This document shows, piece after piece, positions 42,517-51,498 of a DNA stretch of 64,000 bases. Location of the stretch: assembly GCF_003217495.1 (NCBI RefSeq), contig NZ_QJSW01000002.1, positions 358,296 to 422,295 of the forward strand. The letters run 5' to 3'. A program made the translations under genes and the position numbers. The DNA comes from Paenibacillus barcinonensis. GTDB taxonomy: Bacteria > Bacillota > Bacilli > Paenibacillales > Paenibacillaceae. Position 1 is the stretch's first letter. Each line of letters starts with the position of its first letter. The notes below the pieces were generated by a model, which was given only the letters and a program-made list of their open reading frames with translations, was not told the DNA's origin and searched no databases.

Positions 42517-44193
42517 TCATTTGTGTTTTTTACTTTTTTGCAACTCGCCGTCAGGATCATCCGACATCTTGGTGTTGTCACGTGTTTTGTTGATTGATGG
42601 ACGTTTCTTGCTAACAAGCAATGGAAGCCTGAACAGGAAGCTGCCAAATGCCTTTGCATTAAACGGTATAAACGGCCAAAGATAAGAAGAATTGTAGGAG
42701 CGGTGAATGGTCAGAGCTACAATCAGGATTGTCGTTCCAGCAACGAGACCGGGCACCTTAAATATCGCAACCGCAATCAGTAATAACAACCTGACCAGTC
42801 GATTTGCCAGACCTAACTCATAGCTCGGTGTAGCGAACATTCCAATGGCTGCAATAGCCATATACAACACCACTTCATTAACAAAATAACCTGTCTTCAC
42901 CGCAATATCTCCGACCAGAATGGCCGCAATCAACCCCATGGCTGAAGCTAGCGGAGTTGGTGTATGAACGGCTGCCATTCGTAGTAGGTCTACCCCGAGT
43001 TCAATGAGCAGGAACTGCAGAATGATCGGCAGCTTTACACTTTCCTGAGGACCGATGAAATCAAGCCCCGGTGGTTTGAGAGAGGGTTCAATGACCATAA
43101 GCATCCACAGTGGCAGCAAGAACAACGAAATCAAAATGCCAGCAAAACGTACCCAACGCAGATAGGTTCCCATCAAAGCCGTCTGCCTGTTCTCTTCAGC
43201 ATGCTCGCAAAGGTCAAAAAAGGTCGTAGGCAGGATCATCACACTCGGAGACGTATCTACAAAAATAACCACACGTCCCTCCATCAGATGAGAGGCTGTA
43301 ACGTCAGGCCGTTCGGAATACCGAACCAGCGGGAATGGATTCCAGCCTTTATTGATAATCGCTTCCTCAAGCTGCTTATCAGCAGCGGGAATGCCGTCGA
43401 TATCCACTCGCTTTATTTTTTCACGAACGGAATCCACCTGCACCTTGTCAACAATGTCGTCAATATACACCACACACACATCCGTCTGCGTTCTCCGCCC
43501 GACCTGCATGAGTTCAAACTTCAAGCCAGGGTCCCGTATTCTGCGGCGTACCAGCGCCACATTCGTCAGCAGCGTCTCCGTAAAGCCATCCCGCGAACCT
43601 CGAACGACACGTTCCAATGAAGGCTCCTCGGGCGATCTTACCGGATAACTCCGGGTGTCCATAATCAGAACAGAGCGGTCTCCTTCCACAAACATAGCAC
43701 TCATGCCCATTAACACCTTACGGATGACAGCACTCATCTTATCGACACGTTCCACCTGAATATGGGGAATATAACATTCAAAATAGGATTTGAGCGCGTG
43801 CTCCGATACCTGGTCCGGGGAGAGATAGGTTAGTCTTTTTAACACTTCCAGCAATATTTCATCCTTCGCAAAACCTGTTAGCAGCAGCAATCCCACATGC
43901 TTGCCACCAAGCACCATTTCTCTCAGATCGACATCGAAGGACTCGCCAAGCCCGAGCACTTGTTTAAGCGTATTTTTGTTATCACTCATACGTGGGGAGA
44001 TGTCATCGTTGTGCTGCCAATACTGTACGGATTCCTCAATGCTGTCGGACATCTCGTTTTGTTTTTTCTTCTGCTGTGCCCTCTCCTCCTCTTCCATCTG
44101 GATTTCGTATGCGGACTTGTGTATCATGCCTTCTGTAATCCCATCACCTTGTTCATAACCCGCGTGTTCTGAACGCTCTGTATGTTCGTCCAT
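42517..44193 (-). CDS. spoVAF: Stage V sporulation protein AF (GerA-family membrane protein)
   Basis: 558 residues; the ATG at 44193 is six bases after AAAGGAGG, while one two codons upstream lies within it. A ~90-residue charged N-terminus precedes the GerA-type soluble domain (FAKDEILLEVLKRLTYLSPDQV...). The conserved GRVVIFVDTSPSVMILPTTFFDL segment leads into a C-terminal membrane region with about five helices (FAGILISLFLLPLWMLMVIEP, ASAMGLIAAILVGDIAVKTG, LLLLIAVAIFKVPGLVAGTTILIVAL). It is a forespore inner-membrane protein of the germinant-receptor A-subunit family, expected under sigma-G. It follows spoVAB directly. Confidence 0.93.
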   Translation of the reverse strand: MDEHTERSEHAGYEQGDGITEGMIHKSAYEIQMEEEERAQQKKKQNEMSDSIEESVQYWQHNDDISPRMSDNKNTLKQVLGLGESFDVDLREMVLGGKHVGLLLLTGFAKDEILLEVLKRLTYLSPDQVSEHALKSYFECYIPHIQVERVDKMSAVIRKVLMGMSAMFVEGDRSVLIMDTRSYPVRSPEEPSLERVVRGSRDGFTETLLTNVALVRRRIRDPGLKFELMQVGRRTQTDVCVVYIDDIVDKVQVDSVREKIKRVDIDGIPAADKQLEEAIINKGWNPFPLVRYSERPDVTASHLMEGRVVIFVDTSPSVMILPTTFFDLCEHAEENRQTALMGTYLRWVRFAGILISLFLLPLWMLMVIEPSLKPPGLDFIGPQESVKLPIILQFLLIELGVDLLRMAAVHTPTPLASAMGLIAAILVGDIAVKTGYFVNEVVLYMAIAAIGMFATPSYELGLANRLVRLLLLIAVAIFKVPGLVAGTTILIVALTIHRSYNSSYLWPFIPFNAKAFGSFLFRLPLLVSKKRPSINKTRDNTKMSDDPDGELQKSKKHK

Positions 44194-44223
44194 GTCCATC
44201 CTCCTTTAACCTGTGATGCCGAT

Positions 44224-44646
44224 TTACCGCCGATATATGAAAAAATCAAACAACGAACCTGTCATTTTGCCCAGAATCATCGCCAGCAGCAGCCCAAATA
44301 AATACGATCTCATGCCCAGCCTTTTGGCCAGAATGGGCAGTACATTCAGCACCTCTGTCAGCGCCGCTGCCAGCAGACCGATAAACACACCACAGAACAT
44401 CCCGACAATAGGACTTAGCAACATGACCCCATGCAACTTCCAATGCCAGAAATCCGCTACCGTTCCCAGTAATGAACCTCCAATGAGAGCACCCTCATAC
44501 CAATGGGTTTTATCATAGGATTGTGTCACCTGTGCTAGTCTTGGAATCATATCCAGCACCAGAATGAGTGCAATAACCCCACTCCCCACTGCAATGCCTC
44601 CCGCAATGCCAAGTACAATGCTGATCGCCCCGTTAAGCACGCTCAT
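44224..44646 (-). CDS. spoVAB: Stage V sporulation protein AB
   Basis: 140 residues with four hydrophobic helices (IVLGIAGGIAVGSGVIALILVLDMIPRL, LIGGSLLGTVADF, VMLLSPIVGMFCGVFIGLLAAALTEVLNVLPI, YLFGLLLAMILGKMTGSLFDF). GGIAVGSG, DMIPRL and FxGxxxGxxxAALTEVLNVxPI are family hallmarks. It overlaps spoVAA by 14 bases, so it is coupled. Forespore membrane component linked to dipicolinate handling. Confidence 0.93.
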   Translation of the reverse strand: MSVLNGAISIVLGIAGGIAVGSGVIALILVLDMIPRLAQVTQSYDKTHWYEGALIGGSLLGTVADFWHWKLHGVMLLSPIVGMFCGVFIGLLAAALTEVLNVLPILAKRLGMRSYLFGLLLAMILGKMTGSLFDFFIYRR

Positions 44647-45289
44647 CGTCGTTCAGCTCCCTGCGGTACCGCTCATGCATACGCTCGGTCTCTTCGATGA
44701 CCACAAATTGATCCACATTTTGCTGATATAGAAACATCTCTACTTCGAGTGGTGTCGGTTCCTCATTCCATTTTTTCTTAAACAGATGATTAAAGAAGAC
44801 AGCCATGCCAAAGCCGATCCCCAAGGAATAAGCCAGCTGAAACAAATACGGATGCTCATCCCGTTGACCCGTCAGCATCTCCACAATCCGAATCTGAACC
44901 TCCTGCATGTTGACGTCCGCATGAAAATTCATAATCGTCAGCGCCGAGCCAAAAAACAGCAGCAGCCATACGAGAATAAAGAGCGATTTCGAAGGCTGAC
45001 CATTACCTGCCATCACTTCAACCAATGTATGTCCCGATCCCATCAGCTCCACGTTTACGTCCGGCAACTGCTGCCGAATCCGGGGAATAATCTGCAAAAT
45101 ATCAATGAGAATCAGGTTGCCATCCTCCGGTCCGGGCCGCAGCAGTTCGAGCTCCAACAATCTGTCCTCCTGTTGCTCGGATGAGGCCAGCACATGGGCA
45201 ATATCCCGCAGCTTAACCACTCGACCTCTCTGGATGCGAATTCGACTGCGCATGCGAACGTAGACCGTCGGAGGGGGTGTCTGGAACAT
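44633..45289 (-). CDS. spoVAA: Stage V sporulation protein AA
   Basis: 218 residues from the ATG at 45289, after AAAGGAG; the longer frame upstream is spurious. VYVRMRSRIRIQRGRVVKLRDIAHVL is the N-terminal soluble domain, and a membrane part follows (LFILVWLLLFFGSALTIMNFHADVNM; YLFQLAYSLGIGFGMAVFFNHLF). The tail includes KKWNEEPTPLEVEMFLYQQNVDQFVV, typical of SpoVAA. First gene of the spoVA unit, 540 bases downstream of sigF. Confidence 0.93.
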   Translation of the reverse strand: MFQTPPPTVYVRMRSRIRIQRGRVVKLRDIAHVLASSEQQEDRLLELELLRPGPEDGNLILIDILQIIPRIRQQLPDVNVELMGSGHTLVEVMAGNGQPSKSLFILVWLLLFFGSALTIMNFHADVNMQEVQIRIVEMLTGQRDEHPYLFQLAYSLGIGFGMAVFFNHLFKKKWNEEPTPLEVEMFLYQQNVDQFVVIEETERMHERYRRELNDDERA

Positions 45290-45826
45290 CCAAAGCACTC
45301 CTTTACTGCGTAATTTAGGGTGTATCTGAAAACACTGGAGGAGGCAGATTTTGCTGATTTTTCGCTCCAGGCCAGGAAACTTTCCGCAGGCGTGCCGGGG
45401 CATTTCAAGGGAAAGTAACGAGCATGGGGCGAAAAGGTGGTAAAAGATGCACTTCAGCGGTTTCAAGACACGTCCTTGGTTAGTATTTGAAGAATGTACA
45501 AATTTATTACATTTAAGTTGGAAAAGAATATGGAGGGGGCGTTGGACGCCGCGGCATGGATCGGTATCGGGCGCTGGTTATCCCCGCATTTCTGGTTTTC
45601 TCCTTTCCAAGGAGGAAATCAGGTGATAAACGCGCTCGCTTCGCTCCTTTTACCGATTCCATCCCTCCGCTGGCCAGCCTCTCTTTTTTCCGAAAGAGAT
45701 GGAAGTGACAAACAAAACGACAAATAACCTCATCGCCAAATAGCACGAATTGAGGTTGTTAGTTGTCGTATTATGATGAATATGCACCATCATTATTGAT
45801 GCAATCCTCCATGATTCATTTCTGAA
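45290..45826. other. Gene-free region between sigF and spoVAA
   Basis: No frame here has both a ribosome site and a family-like composition. A hairpin AACCTCA/TGAGGTT (about 45726-45758) may terminate sigF transcripts. Near 45423-45450 the minus strand holds GCATC-N19-CATGCTC, a poor match to a sigma-G/F promoter, which would suit spoVAA. The region is otherwise GC-rich with short inverted repeats. Confidence 0.4.
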
Positions 45827-46582
45827 TCACTGTGCGATCTGATCGCGGATGGATTGTAATATTTTTTTCTCCAGACGTGATACCTGCACCTGGGATATAC
45901 CCAGCCTGCTTGCCACCTCGGATTGGGTTTGATCCCGGTAGTATCGCAGATATACGATGAGTCGTTCCCGCTCACTGAGGCCGCCGATGGCTTCATTCAG
46001 CGCCAGCTTGTCGAACCACTTCTCCTGCGTTTCATCCGCGATCTGATCCATCAGTGTAATCGGATCACCATCATTTTCGAATACCGTCTCATGAATGGAG
46101 GTCGGTGGTTTATTCGCCTCCTGGGCGAATACGACTTCCTCCGGAGTAACCCCGAGTTCAGCGGCAACCTCCTTGATCGTTGGCAGCCGATCCAGATGTT
46201 TAGACAGCTCATCCCGCTTTTTGCGGACCTTGTTAGCCATCTCTTTCAGCGATCGACTAACCTTGAGGGTCCCGTCATCCCGCAGGAAACGCTGAATCTC
46301 ACCAATGATCATCGGTACCGCATACGTCGAGAACTTTACGTCATAACTAAGATCAAACTTGTCCACTGACTTGAGCAGGCCGATACAGCCGATCTGGAAT
46401 AGATCCTCCGGCTCATATCCCCTGTTCATAAAACGCTGCACGACGGACCAGACGAGTCTGATGTTGCAGTTCACCAGCGTATCCCGAGATACATGGTCAC
46501 CCGACTGACTGAGCGCAATCAGCCGTTTGACCTCGGCATCGTCCAAGTAGGTCTGTGAAGATGGTTTCACTTCAGCATCCAT
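45827..46582 (-). CDS. sigF: RNA polymerase sigma-F factor
   Basis: 251 residues. Region 2 (NCNIRLVWSVVQRFMNRGYEPEDLFQIGCIGLLKSVDKFD with STYAVPMIIGEIQRFLRDDG) is diagnostic for the sporulation sigma-F/G group. Region 3 is VSRSLKEMANKVRKKRDEL, and region 4 has the helix-turn-helix RDQTQSEVASRLGISQVQVSRLEKKIL. It directs forespore transcription and is held inactive by SpoIIAB. Last gene of the spoIIA operon, 14 bases after spoIIAB. It should in turn drive ytfJ, the gene broken by the prophage in this window. Confidence 0.98.
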   Translation of the reverse strand: MDAEVKPSSQTYLDDAEVKRLIALSQSGDHVSRDTLVNCNIRLVWSVVQRFMNRGYEPEDLFQIGCIGLLKSVDKFDLSYDVKFSTYAVPMIIGEIQRFLRDDGTLKVSRSLKEMANKVRKKRDELSKHLDRLPTIKEVAAELGVTPEEVVFAQEANKPPTSIHETVFENDGDPITLMDQIADETQEKWFDKLALNEAIGGLSERERLIVYLRYYRDQTQSEVASRLGISQVQVSRLEKKILQSIRDQIAQ

Positions 46583-46596
46583 AAGAATACCAACCC

Positions 46597-47052
46597 CTAA
46601 TTATACAATGCTTTCTTGGATTCAATCCTTTTTTTCATCTTGATGGAGGTGCCTCTGCCGGGCTCGCTGCTGACTTCGAATTCATCCATGAAGTTTTCCA
46701 TAATGGTAAAGCCCATGCCCGACCGCTCAAGTTCAGGTTTGGACGTATACAGCGGCTGTTTGGCCAAATCCAGATCTTCAATGCCTTCACCGCGGTCCTC
46801 TACAATAATCGTAATCATATCCTCACGAATCTCGGCCTGAATGGTCACTACACCTTCCGGGTTGTTATTGTATCCGTGAATGATACTGTTGGTCACCGCT
46901 TCGGAGACCACTGTTTTCAGGTCACTGAGCTCGTCCATCGTCGGATCAAGCTGCGAGATAAAAGCAGCAACCGTCACCCGTGCAAACGATTCATTCTCCG
47001 ACTTGGCCGCGAATTGCAGATTCATGAAATTTGTCCCTGTTCCTTCATTCAT
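46597..47052 (-). CDS. spoIIAB: Anti-sigma-F factor, serine kinase
   Basis: 151 residues in a GHKL ATPase fold: [20 protein letters not shown] (N-box), [44 protein letters not shown] (G1/G2 boxes) and [10 protein letters not shown]. It binds sigma-F, and phosphorylates SpoIIAA to reset the switch. It overlaps spoIIAA by ATGA. The N-terminus is slightly longer than in Bacillus (MNEGTGTN). Confidence 0.98.
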   Translation of the reverse strand: MNEGTGTNFMNLQFAAKSENESFARVTVAAFISQLDPTMDELSDLKTVVSEAVTNSIIHGYNNNPEGVVTIQAEIREDMITIIVEDRGEGIEDLDLAKQPLYTSKPELERSGMGFTIMENFMDEFEVSSEPGRGTSIKMKKRIESKKALYN

Positions 47053-47402
47053 GAGACGACCTCCAGACCTGAGAGAGCTGTTCCCTCATTTTCGTATATC
47101 GGCATGATTTTGAACAAGCCCGACATTTCCAGCAAACGATATACCGGCGCATTGACATCACAGACGACCATTTTGCCGCCTTTATTTTTGATCAGTTTAT
47201 ATCTCCCCAAAATAACACCAAGCCCTGAGCTGTCCATAAATTGCAGATCCTTCAGGCTGAGCACCAGGTGTTCACTTTGTCTACGCTGAATCGCTTCGTC
47301 CATCTGCATACGAACCATATCGGCTGTATGGTGATCCAGCTCCCCGGATAATCGTACAATCAAAATCCCGCGGTGATGCTCCATGTCCACATTCAAATTC
47401 AC
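47049..47402 (-). CDS. spoIIAA: Anti-sigma-F factor antagonist
   Basis: 117 residues from a GTG at 47402 after GGGAGGAG, the same length as the Bacillus protein. STAS fold: [23 protein letters not shown] and [20 protein letters not shown], with the phosphorylatable serine in M-D-S-S-G-L-G. Unphosphorylated, it frees sigma-F in the forespore. First gene of the operon; a candidate sigma-H promoter lies just upstream. Confidence 0.97.
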   Translation of the reverse strand: MNLNVDMEHHRGILIVRLSGELDHHTADMVRMQMDEAIQRRQSEHLVLSLKDLQFMDSSGLGVILGRYKLIKNKGGKMVVCDVNAPVYRLLEMSGLFKIMPIYENEGTALSGLEVVS

Positions 47403-47435
47403 GTTTGCCCACTCTCCTCCCTGTCTTGAACAAGG

Positions 47436-47463
47436 ATTTCTACGCTGCCAGAAGCTTTTCCTG
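47436..47463 (-). promoter_or_regulatory. Candidate sigma-H promoter of the spoIIA operon
   Basis: Minus strand: GCAGGAAAA (47463-47455), 12-base gap, GTAGAAAT (47443-47436). This fits RnAGGAwWW-N11/12-RnnGAAT with one mismatch, and transcription would begin ~25 bases before the spoIIAA GTG. In Bacillus this operon is sigma-H dependent. Confidence 0.5.
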
Positions 47464-47544
47464 CCCCACGACAAAACTAGAAGAAAACCCCTATTTAACT
47501 ACATAAATCGTTCAAGGTGCAAGGAGAAAGACGTTTTTTGCCAT

Positions 47545-48720
47545 TTAATCAAACAAGCCCGAGGTTGTACGCTTGAATAGCTTCCACCAGCCTGCTTTAC
47601 CTACATCCTGTGGAGCCTGGATATCAAATTCCTTAATGACTTCGTTGCCTTGATATACAACGAGCTTGCCTATGCTTTGTCCTGCTTTGATCGGTGCTTT
47701 CAGTTCCTTGGCGACAATCAATTCATGACGAATATCATTCGACTTGGCCCCTTTGCGCATCAGGACACTGTAGTTTTGGGATGCATTCAGCGGAAGCTCG
47801 GCGACATCGCCTTTTTCAATCTTCAGGCTGCCCAGCAGATCGCCCGCTTTGTAAAGTGACTTCATTGTGTATTGAGCAAAGGCATAGTCGAACATTGAAG
47901 AAACTTCACTGTTTCGGGTTTTGGTATTCGGCTCACCCAGAACAACAGCAACGACACGCAGCCCATCCTTCGAGGCGGTAGCCGACAGACAGAATTTGGC
48001 TTCCGAGGTGTACCCGGTTTTCAAACCGTCTGCACCCTGATAGAAACGCACAAGTTTGTTCGTGTTCACAAGCCAGAACGGCTTCTCCGAGTCTTTACGC
48101 AGGTAATCCTGATAAGCACCTGTATATTTGGTGATGCCTTGATGCTTCAACAATTCACGGCTCATCACCGCAATATCGTGTGCAGACGAGTAATGATCAG
48201 TCACAGGCAGACCGTTCGCATTGGCAAAACGTGTATCCTTCATGCCCAGCTCCTGCGCACGCTCGTTCATCAGCTGCACAAAGGCCTCTTCCGAGCCAGC
48301 CAGCTTCTCTGCCATCGCAACCGATGCATCATTACCTGAGGCCATAGCGATCCCTTTTAACATGTCATCCACGGACATTTCCTCACCTGGCTCCAGAAAA
48401 ATCTGTGAACCGCCCATAGATGCCGCATATTCACTCGTTCTTACTTTATCCGTTAACTTTAACTTGCCCGAATCAATTGCTTCCATCGTAAGCAGCATTG
48501 TCATAATCTTCGTAATGCTTGCCGGAGGCAGCTGATCATGACTGTTTTTCTCATAAATAACGGTGCCCGTGTCCGCATCCATCAGAATGGCAGAGCGTGC
48601 CGATGGAGCCAAATCCGCTCCTCCACTAGCCTTTGGTGCCTCTTCTGCCACCGCCGGAGCTGTCATCAGAGGCAGCAGCATACAAACAGTCATGAAAGAT
48701 GCCCATATTCTTTTTCTCAC
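47545..48720 (-). CDS. dacF: D-alanyl-D-alanine carboxypeptidase, sporulation type
   Basis: 391 residues, GTG start six bases after GAGGAGGG. Signal peptide (RIWASFMTVCMLLPLMTAPAVA). Low-molecular-weight PBP motifs: catalytic SITK, then SGN, and KTG in GADGLKTGYTSEAK. A C-terminal beta domain and amphipathic anchor (GWWKLFKRTTSGLFD) follow. It trims pentapeptides in the forespore wall. Its place directly before spoIIAA is conserved in Bacillus. Confidence 0.95.
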   Translation of the reverse strand: MRKRIWASFMTVCMLLPLMTAPAVAEEAPKASGGADLAPSARSAILMDADTGTVIYEKNSHDQLPPASITKIMTMLLTMEAIDSGKLKLTDKVRTSEYAASMGGSQIFLEPGEEMSVDDMLKGIAMASGNDASVAMAEKLAGSEEAFVQLMNERAQELGMKDTRFANANGLPVTDHYSSAHDIAVMSRELLKHQGITKYTGAYQDYLRKDSEKPFWLVNTNKLVRFYQGADGLKTGYTSEAKFCLSATASKDGLRVVAVVLGEPNTKTRNSEVSSMFDYAFAQYTMKSLYKAGDLLGSLKIEKGDVAELPLNASQNYSVLMRKGAKSNDIRHELIVAKELKAPIKAGQSIGKLVVYQGNEVIKEFDIQAPQDVGKAGWWKLFKRTTSGLFD

Positions 48721-48978
48721 TAGGTTCCCTCCTCAAATGAAATGCTTGGTGTGTGTCCTCGCATGTACTGCTAACCATTGTCGGCCCGTTCGCAGTAAAT
48801 TATTCCATTCTCAGCAGGTTTTCCCTAACTTTTTTTGGTGAATTAAAAGACATAGCTATTCTTCGTTGAAAGAGTCTGGTTATTGAAGGACGATATTTCC
48901 CTGATTAGGAGAGCGTATACGTTCATAAAATGTTTCATTACAGCCGTGTTCACGATATCCTATCTCCTCATTATCACT

Positions 48979-49026
48979 AAAAAAGGAACAAATAATGGAG
49001 AATACCTCATCCCATTACTTGTTCCC
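48979..49026 (-). terminator. Terminator of punA within a 370-base intergenic gap
   Basis: Long stem GGAACAA.../...TTTGTTCC with six T on the minus strand. The remainder of 48721-49090 holds no convincing frame; it must contain the dacF promoter, which I could not place. Confidence 0.8.
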
Positions 49027-49090
49027 TGCTCAATTTACAATTTATTAAACTAAGGAAGATGAATTCAATTCAACCTTAGCTCTATCAACA

Positions 49091-49915
49091 TTACATCTTC
49101 GGAATTACAGCCAGCACAAGCGCAAGGAATGCTTCGCGAACACGCTCCGTTGTTTCCATCACCTCGTCATGTGACAGCGGCTGATCCAGTATACCGGCAG
49201 CCATGTTGCTGATACAGGAGATGCCGAGCACTTCCAGGCCCGCATGACGAGCAACAATGACCTCGGAAACGGTAGACATGCCCACCGCATCTGCACCGAG
49301 AGTGCGAAGCATTTTGATTTCAGCAGGTGTTTCATAGTTTGGTCCAAGCATACCTGCATATACACCCTCCTGCACCTTGAAGCCCTGTGCAGCTGCCGTA
49401 TCCTTCGCAAGAGCACGCAAGCGGCGACTGTAGGCTTCAGACAAGTCCGGGAAGCGTACACCAAGCGCTGCATCATTCGGTCCAATTAACGGATTTCTGC
49501 CCGTCAGGTTCAAGTGATCCGAGATCAGCATCAAATCTCCCGCTTGATAAGACGTGTTAACACCACCAGCCGCATTGGTTACAAGCAGGCTGCTTACGCC
49601 CAGTGCTTTCATGACACGAACCGGGAATGCCGTCAGTTCCGGGCCATATCCTTCGTACATATGAAAACGACCTTTCATCATGACAACGGGGCGACCTTGA
49701 ATCGTGCCAATCAGCAGCTCGCCTTCATGTCCTTCGACAGTGGACACTGGAAAATGCGGAATGTCCTGATAAGCAATGCTCACGCCATCTTCAATCAGTT
49801 CGGCGAGCACACCGAGACCTGATCCGAGAATCAAGCCAACCTCCGGCTTGATCGAACTTTTACTTTGAATATAAGATGCCGCCTCTGTAATCATTTGTTG
49901 ATTTAAAGCTGTCAT
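49091..49915 (-). CDS. punA: Purine-nucleoside phosphorylase I
   Basis: 274 residues from the ATG at 49915 downstream of AAGGAGG. Motifs: GLILGSGLGVLAELIEDG (phosphate site), MKGRFHMYEGYGPELTAFPVRVMKALGV, VTNAAGGVNTSYQAGDLMLISDHLNLTGRNPL, VYAGMLGPNYETPAEIKMLRTLGADAVGMSTVSEVIVARH. Trimeric class specific for guanosine/inosine. In Bacillus the phosphopentomutase gene drm stands between xerD and this gene; here it is absent. Confidence 0.96.
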   Translation of the reverse strand: MTALNQQMITEAASYIQSKSSIKPEVGLILGSGLGVLAELIEDGVSIAYQDIPHFPVSTVEGHEGELLIGTIQGRPVVMMKGRFHMYEGYGPELTAFPVRVMKALGVSSLLVTNAAGGVNTSYQAGDLMLISDHLNLTGRNPLIGPNDAALGVRFPDLSEAYSRRLRALAKDTAAAQGFKVQEGVYAGMLGPNYETPAEIKMLRTLGADAVGMSTVSEVIVARHAGLEVLGISCISNMAAGILDQPLSHDEVMETTERVREAFLALVLAVIPKM

Positions 49916-50108
49916 AAGATGTAGTTCCTCCTTGAATAAAAACGATCCGTTGATGAACAGCGACTGCGTCACCTGTACCCGTCTGGGCAATCAGGTATAT
50001 TTCAACACACAGCTGTCTATGTATAACGGCGTTTGGTTTGTTCGAATTTATTTTACCCTAAAATGTTCCATCACTCTTCCCGCCATTGTGAAAAATATAC
50101 GGCAAAGG

Positions 50109-51008
50109 TTATCTTGCCCGCGGATGATGGGTTTCATAAATTTCTTTCATCGTTTTGCGTCCATGCTGGCTGTATTGCTGCCCAGGCTGCTCAACATGAC
50201 CAAGCATGTCCTGCACCGCGCGAGTGTCTGCACCGCTTGCGATCAGATGGGCTGCAAAGGAATGGCGCAGCGTATGCGGCGTAATCTCGCCTGAAATGCC
50301 TGCGTCCACTGCCGCTTTTTTCAACAGCTTCCAGAACCCCTGCCGGGTTAATCGTCTGCCCGACACGTTGACAAACAGCGCCTGCTCGTCCGCTGCACCT
50401 TTAAGCATTTGATTCCGAAAATCGTTGATATACACGCTGGCCCAATGGGCAGCAGGAGCACCTATTGGCAGTATGCGCTCCTTCCCCGCTCCGCCACATC
50501 GAATGAAGCGCATGCCAGGCTGCACATCGCGAACATCAAGTGCAATTAGCTCCGACACCCGTATGCCCGTGGCATATAACAGCTCCAGCATTGCCCGATC
50601 TCGTACTCCTTGCGAAGAAGTCACATCAGGAGCAGCAAGCAGTAATTCGATCTCCTCCACGCTCAGCACTTGAGGTGGTGTTTTGTCTGCCTTAGGTGCC
50701 TCGACATCAAATGTAGGGTCTTGAATAATCTCTCCGCGCCGCATCAAAAAATGAAAATATGAGCGCAGCGACACGATGCTGCGGGCAATTGTTGCATTCG
50801 CACGGCCATCCTGCTTGAGCTGACCAACAAACAAAACAACGTGTGTCCGCCTTACCTCGCTCGCTTCGCGGATGTTGTATTCCTTTCTCACAAATTCCAC
50901 GAACTTGTCCACATCTCGGAGATACGATTCCAGCGTACTGCTGGACATCCCCTTATCTTCTTCCAGGTATAACGCATAGGCGTGTATGGTCTGATTCATG
51001 TTCAACAC
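50109..51008 (-). CDS. xerD: Site-specific tyrosine recombinase XerD, unusual active-site spacing
   Basis: 299 residues. N-terminal SAM-like domain (YALYLEEDKGMSSSTLESYLRDVDKFVEF), and catalytic residues Arg in GIRVSELIALD, HTLRHSFAAHLIASGADTRAVQDMLGH and a Tyr in QQYSQ. After GH the near-universal A-D-I-S-T-T-Q is replaced by VEQPGQQ, one residue shorter, so His and Tyr are eight rather than nine apart. The C-terminus ETHHPRAR is normal. The gene normally resolves chromosome dimers at dif with XerC. The ATG choice at 51008 is loosely supported; MNQTIHAY at 50999 is an alternative. Confidence 0.92.
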   Translation of the reverse strand: MLNMNQTIHAYALYLEEDKGMSSSTLESYLRDVDKFVEFVRKEYNIREASEVRRTHVVLFVGQLKQDGRANATIARSIVSLRSYFHFLMRRGEIIQDPTFDVEAPKADKTPPQVLSVEEIELLLAAPDVTSSQGVRDRAMLELLYATGIRVSELIALDVRDVQPGMRFIRCGGAGKERILPIGAPAAHWASVYINDFRNQMLKGAADEQALFVNVSGRRLTRQGFWKLLKKAAVDAGISGEITPHTLRHSFAAHLIASGADTRAVQDMLGHVEQPGQQYSQHGRKTMKEIYETHHPRAR

Positions 51009-51095
51009 TCCTCATCTGACAGCAATGCCAACAGGCAGACTGCTGCTCCCGTATTTGCATCCTGGCTGCCCCAAACTGCCTGCATGGGCTGACAG

Positions 51096-51338
51096 CTATT
51101 CCCCGTACCAATAGAAGAGACGGAGCCGCTCGGCCATCGTAGGACGCGCTTCTCCAATGCCTGACCAATCCGTTTCCTGAAATACCTTGACTGCGTTGCC
51201 GGTTGGCATCTGATACTGATCCACAGGAGAGATCCAACCATTAAACAGATCAAGCACGTGATAGAACAAATACACAAGCGCTGCGAAAAATATAATAAAA
51301 CGTATAAAACGGAGCCCTCTCCGTACAGATATAATCAT
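51096..51338 (-). CDS. DUF4227 small membrane protein (YqzK-like)
   Basis: 80 residues from the ATG at 51338. Basic N-terminus (MIISVRRGLRFIRF), one membrane helix (IIFFAALVYLFYHVLDLFNGWI), then an extracytoplasmic end with PTGNAVKVFQ and ERLRLFYWYGE, matching the family found between fur and xerD in Bacillus. Function unknown. Confidence 0.85.
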   Translation of the reverse strand: MIISVRRGLRFIRFIIFFAALVYLFYHVLDLFNGWISPVDQYQMPTGNAVKVFQETDWSGIGEARPTMAERLRLFYWYGE

Positions 51339-51447
51339 GGAACGATCCCCTTCCGTGTTCAAGTCCAGTATGGCCCTTGAAACAGGGTATGTTCGTATAG
51401 AAAGGATTATACCTTGGTGAGAAGAACCTCACACGAGGTCCGGGACC

Positions 51448-51483
51448 AAAAAAGCTCCCCCGTCAAAACCGCCGGTGAGAGCT
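51448..51483 (-). terminator. Terminator of fur
   Basis: AAGCTC/GAGCTT outer stem with CACCGGCGG inside, followed by six T on the minus strand. Confidence 0.8.
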
Positions 51484-51498
51484 TGAAGATAGGCTATG

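Noticed and set aside
45494..45746. Small frames on both strands between sigF and spoVAA
   Set aside because: They overlap each other, lack conserved composition, and neither has convincing spacing to a ribosome site.
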